Assembly: GCA_015478655.1 (NCBI GenBank)
Contig: JADMIJ010000039.1
Location: forward strand, 1 to 37,950
Source of the DNA: Acidimicrobiales bacterium
GTDB taxonomy: Bacteria; Actinomycetota; Acidimicrobiia; Acidimicrobiales; RAAP-2
Direction: 5' to 3'
DNA: 37,950 nucleotides
The notes beneath the pieces were generated by a model. The model was given only the letters and a program-made list of their open reading frames with translations. It ran no database searches and was not told the origin of the DNA. Positions 36,644-37,950 of this stretch are shown here, in pieces (the stretch's first letter is position 1; each line of letters begins with the position of its first letter). The translations under genes and the position numbers were made by a program.

Positions 36644-36688
36644 GAGAGGAACGCAACCCACGCTGTTTGTCCCCGCCTTCTTGGAGGG

Positions 36689-36991
36689 TCAGAGATCGAG
36701 CTTGCCCTTCGCGACGCAGATCACCAGATGAGCCTCTAGGACTGCGTCCCGAGCAGCTACCGACACGCCCGGGTCCGCCTCCGCTGCCGCCTTGGCGCTG
36801 TCGCCTGCCTGCTCAAGCTCAATCACGGCCACGCGTTCGTCGGGCGACGCAGTTGCCTTGTCCGCCTTCTTGGCGAATTCGTTGACCACCGCGACAAGTA
36901 CCGGTGACGCTCCCTCGTCGCTCTCTACCGCGTGGCGCGCTCTGTCGATCTTGACCCGAGCTGCCTCGAGCCGCTCTGCCACTGTCGTCAC
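36689..36991 (-). CDS. Small hypothetical helical protein
   Basis: 100-aa, Ala/Glu/Lys-rich, predicted mostly helical protein with one Cys near the C-terminus and no membrane span. The even spacing of Ala and charged residues (AERLEAARVKIDRARHAVE) suggests a helical hairpin or coiled coil. No family is recognised. The GTG at 36991 has a TAGGCT hexamer 6 nt upstream and no Shine-Dalgarno. Codon use is protein-like and moderately GC-rich, so I believe it is real. Confidence 0.65.
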   Translation of the reverse strand: MTTVAERLEAARVKIDRARHAVESDEGASPVLVAVVNEFAKKADKATASPDERVAVIELEQAGDSAKAAAEADPGVSVAARDAVLEAHLVICVAKGKLDL

Positions 36992-36997
36992 AGGAGA

Positions 36998-37003
36998 AGC
37001 CTA
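36998..37003 (-). promoter_or_regulatory. Leaderless -10 element of the small hypothetical gene
   Basis: TAGGCT on the minus strand, 6 nt before the GTG at 36991. Confidence 0.45.
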
Positions 37004-37056
37004 CGCCGCGTGCGCCCGAGATGTCCCAGATCGTCGGCCAGACGACGGCGATGAAG

Positions 37057-37083
37057 TGCCCCTGACCGCCGGATGGGTGGGAC
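37057..37083 (+). repeat. Intergenic motif copy C (extended)
   Basis: TGCCCCTGACCGCCGG followed by ATGGGTGGGAC; 23 of 27 positions equal copy D. It lies in the divergent gap between the hypothetical gene and the lipoprotein gene. The core folds as CGCC-GGATG-GGTG with a G-U pair. Confidence 0.6.
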
Positions 37084-37192
37084 GCACTACTAGGTCCCAA
37101 GCGCTTTAGACACCTGTCAACCACCGGCGCCGCTCGTTCGTAATACAAGACTAGCAATGTACTGGCGGCGAGAGCGGGAGCTTGCGGGCACG

Positions 37193-37570
37193 ATGCAGAA
37201 GTACCCGATACGGATGAAGTGGTCCATGTGGGTGAGTGCGCTCGCGACTCCGATTTTGGTGGTCTTCGTGGCTGCCGGGTGCAACGGTGCGTCGTCACAA
37301 GCTTCTAGTACCAGCCCTGGGGTGGTTACCGGAATCGCTGCTATGTGCAGCGGACCATTTGAATTGCCTGCGCACAAAGTGGAAGCAAGGCTGCTCCAGG
37401 GGAAGCGTGTTGTAGCCCACCAGATCTATTTGGGAAATCGTCCTTTCCGATTCTCGGTAGCTCCGGGAAACTATCTCGTTACCTCGGACCAGTCCTATGC
37501 TGTTCCGGTGCTTGTGACGGTGCGATCGGGTCGTGCAGTCCATGCAGATGTAGATTCAGCTTGTAGTTGA
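37193..37570 (+). CDS. Putative lipoprotein of unknown function
   Basis: 125-aa secreted protein. After a basic start (QKYPIRMK) comes a hydrophobic signal segment ending in VAAGC, a relaxed lipobox, so Cys is probably lipidated; then a Ser/Thr-rich linker and a small beta-rich domain with PGNYLV near residue 95, reminiscent of carboxypeptidase-regulatory-like beta-sandwiches. The start is uncertain: ATG 37157, 37193 and 37214 are in frame; 37193 gives a normal signal length. No ribosome-binding site is strong. Base use is the least GC-rich of all genes here, suggesting recent acquisition. Confidence 0.6.
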   Translation: MQKYPIRMKWSMWVSALATPILVVFVAAGCNGASSQASSTSPGVVTGIAAMCSGPFELPAHKVEARLLQGKRVVAHQIYLGNRPFRFSVAPGNYLVTSDQSYAVPVLVTVRSGRAVHADVDSACS

Positions 37571-37950
37571 GTGACATGTGAAGGATGTGCGAGCGTCCAA
37601 GAGGTGATGCCCCACAACGCCGGATGGGCGGGACACCCGACCGTCGCCCGACGGCACCATGGGGGAAATCCCTGAGCGCCAAGGGAGTCCCGCTCGGGTA
37701 ACTGGCATGTTCGAACGGTTCGACCGGGTGCCGGCATCCCAGGCTGGGAGGTGTTATCGATCGGGGTCCGATCCGGCGCCCTTCCCTCGCCGCCATCATG
37801 CCCTTGCAGAATCGGATCCGCTAACCGGCGATCATGAGAGATCAGGACGGCATGGGCGGAGCCGCCGACGATCCGACACCAACACACTAGGACACGCTAA
37901 GCCTCGATACACCGATGAACGAACGGAGTAGGTAGCCGCGTATCCGCGGA
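37571..37950. other. Gene-free right end
   Basis: 380 bp with no supportable gene up to the window edge. It contains motif copy D, a GTTCGAAC palindrome near 37710, and CCGGCGATC at 37825-37833, the same nine bases seen at 35197. Short frames on both strands lack family features. Confidence 0.4.
37608..37634 (+). repeat. Intergenic motif copy D (extended)
   Basis: TGCCCCACAACGCCGG followed by ATGGGCGGGAC, 37 bp past the lipoprotein stop. The core CGCC-GGATG-GGCG pairs perfectly. The outer TGCCCC and GGGACA pair with one mismatch and a left-side ACAA bulge. Confidence 0.6.

Noticed and set aside
36171-37634. Reading the four-copy motif as classical integron attC sites
   Set aside because: Copy B contains CTAAC, but no matching GTTRRRY box lies at a suitable distance for any copy, and no IntI-type integrase is present. 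Kept only as an open possibility.

Overview
The window is high-GC actinobacterial chromosome. The signs are frequent GTG starts, a WhiB-family regulator, an OmpR/GlnR-type regulator next to glutamine synthetases, an H+-pyrophosphatase, and gene pairs that recall Streptomyces and Mycobacterium loci (topA-tmk-holB; APC permease divergent from two TrkA genes; whiB4/wblA next to two ArsA-like ATPases). A deep-branching class such as Acidimicrobiia fits well, but that placement is an inference.

Layout. (1) 1-3.8 kb is accessory DNA. It holds the C-terminal half of a DHA2-type MFS exporter cut by the window edge, about 1 kb without a convincing gene, a small excisionase-like HTH protein, and a tyrosine integrase lying 76 bp from the 3' end of tRNA-Thr(CGT). 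(2) 3.8-11 kb holds, all on the minus strand, hppA, then topA-tmk-holB with the last three packed tightly. (3) 11.2-16.1 kb is a potassium module: a KimA-like APC permease with an OB-fold domain fused at its C-terminus, divergent from two TrkA/KtrA-type NAD-binding proteins, followed by a HAD-IB phosphatase. (4) 16.1-19.9 kb has a 24-codon membrane peptide, a primary-type sigma factor, a hypothetical protein and glutamine-dependent NAD synthetase. (5) 19.9-23.5 kb is a nitrogen block: a type II glutamine synthetase preceded by a good GlnR-box candidate, a GlnA2-like type I synthetase lacking the adenylylation tyrosine, and a GlnR-like regulator with a degenerate receiver. (6) 23.5-27.4 kb has RidA, an unusual fused mini-xanthine-dehydrogenase-like protein, an A-type Fe-S carrier and a MIP18-Mrp P-loop ATPase. 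(7) 27.4-34.8 kb has a NUDIX hydrolase, an alpha/beta hydrolase, a 50-residue basic peptide with a membrane-anchored thioredoxin-like DUF929 protein, WhiB4/WblA, two ArsA-like ATPases, a lone receiver domain and a soluble CorC-like CBS protein. (8) From tRNA-Pro(CGG) and its 15-bp hairpin to the end there is less GC-rich accessory DNA: sulfotransferase, SecE2-type dodecin, a hypothetical protein and a putative lipoprotein, with a recurring 16-bp intergenic motif (TGCCCCnnAnCGCCGG) near the gene ends.

A theme across the window is leaderless-type promoters: at least seven genes have a TAnnnT hexamer 6-8 nt before the start codon and no Shine-Dalgarno. The most unusual observations are the four-copy intergenic motif, the mini-xanthine dehydrogenase fusion with no canonical start codon, and the permease-OB-fold fusion. 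No CRISPR array, rRNA or complete insertion sequence was seen.
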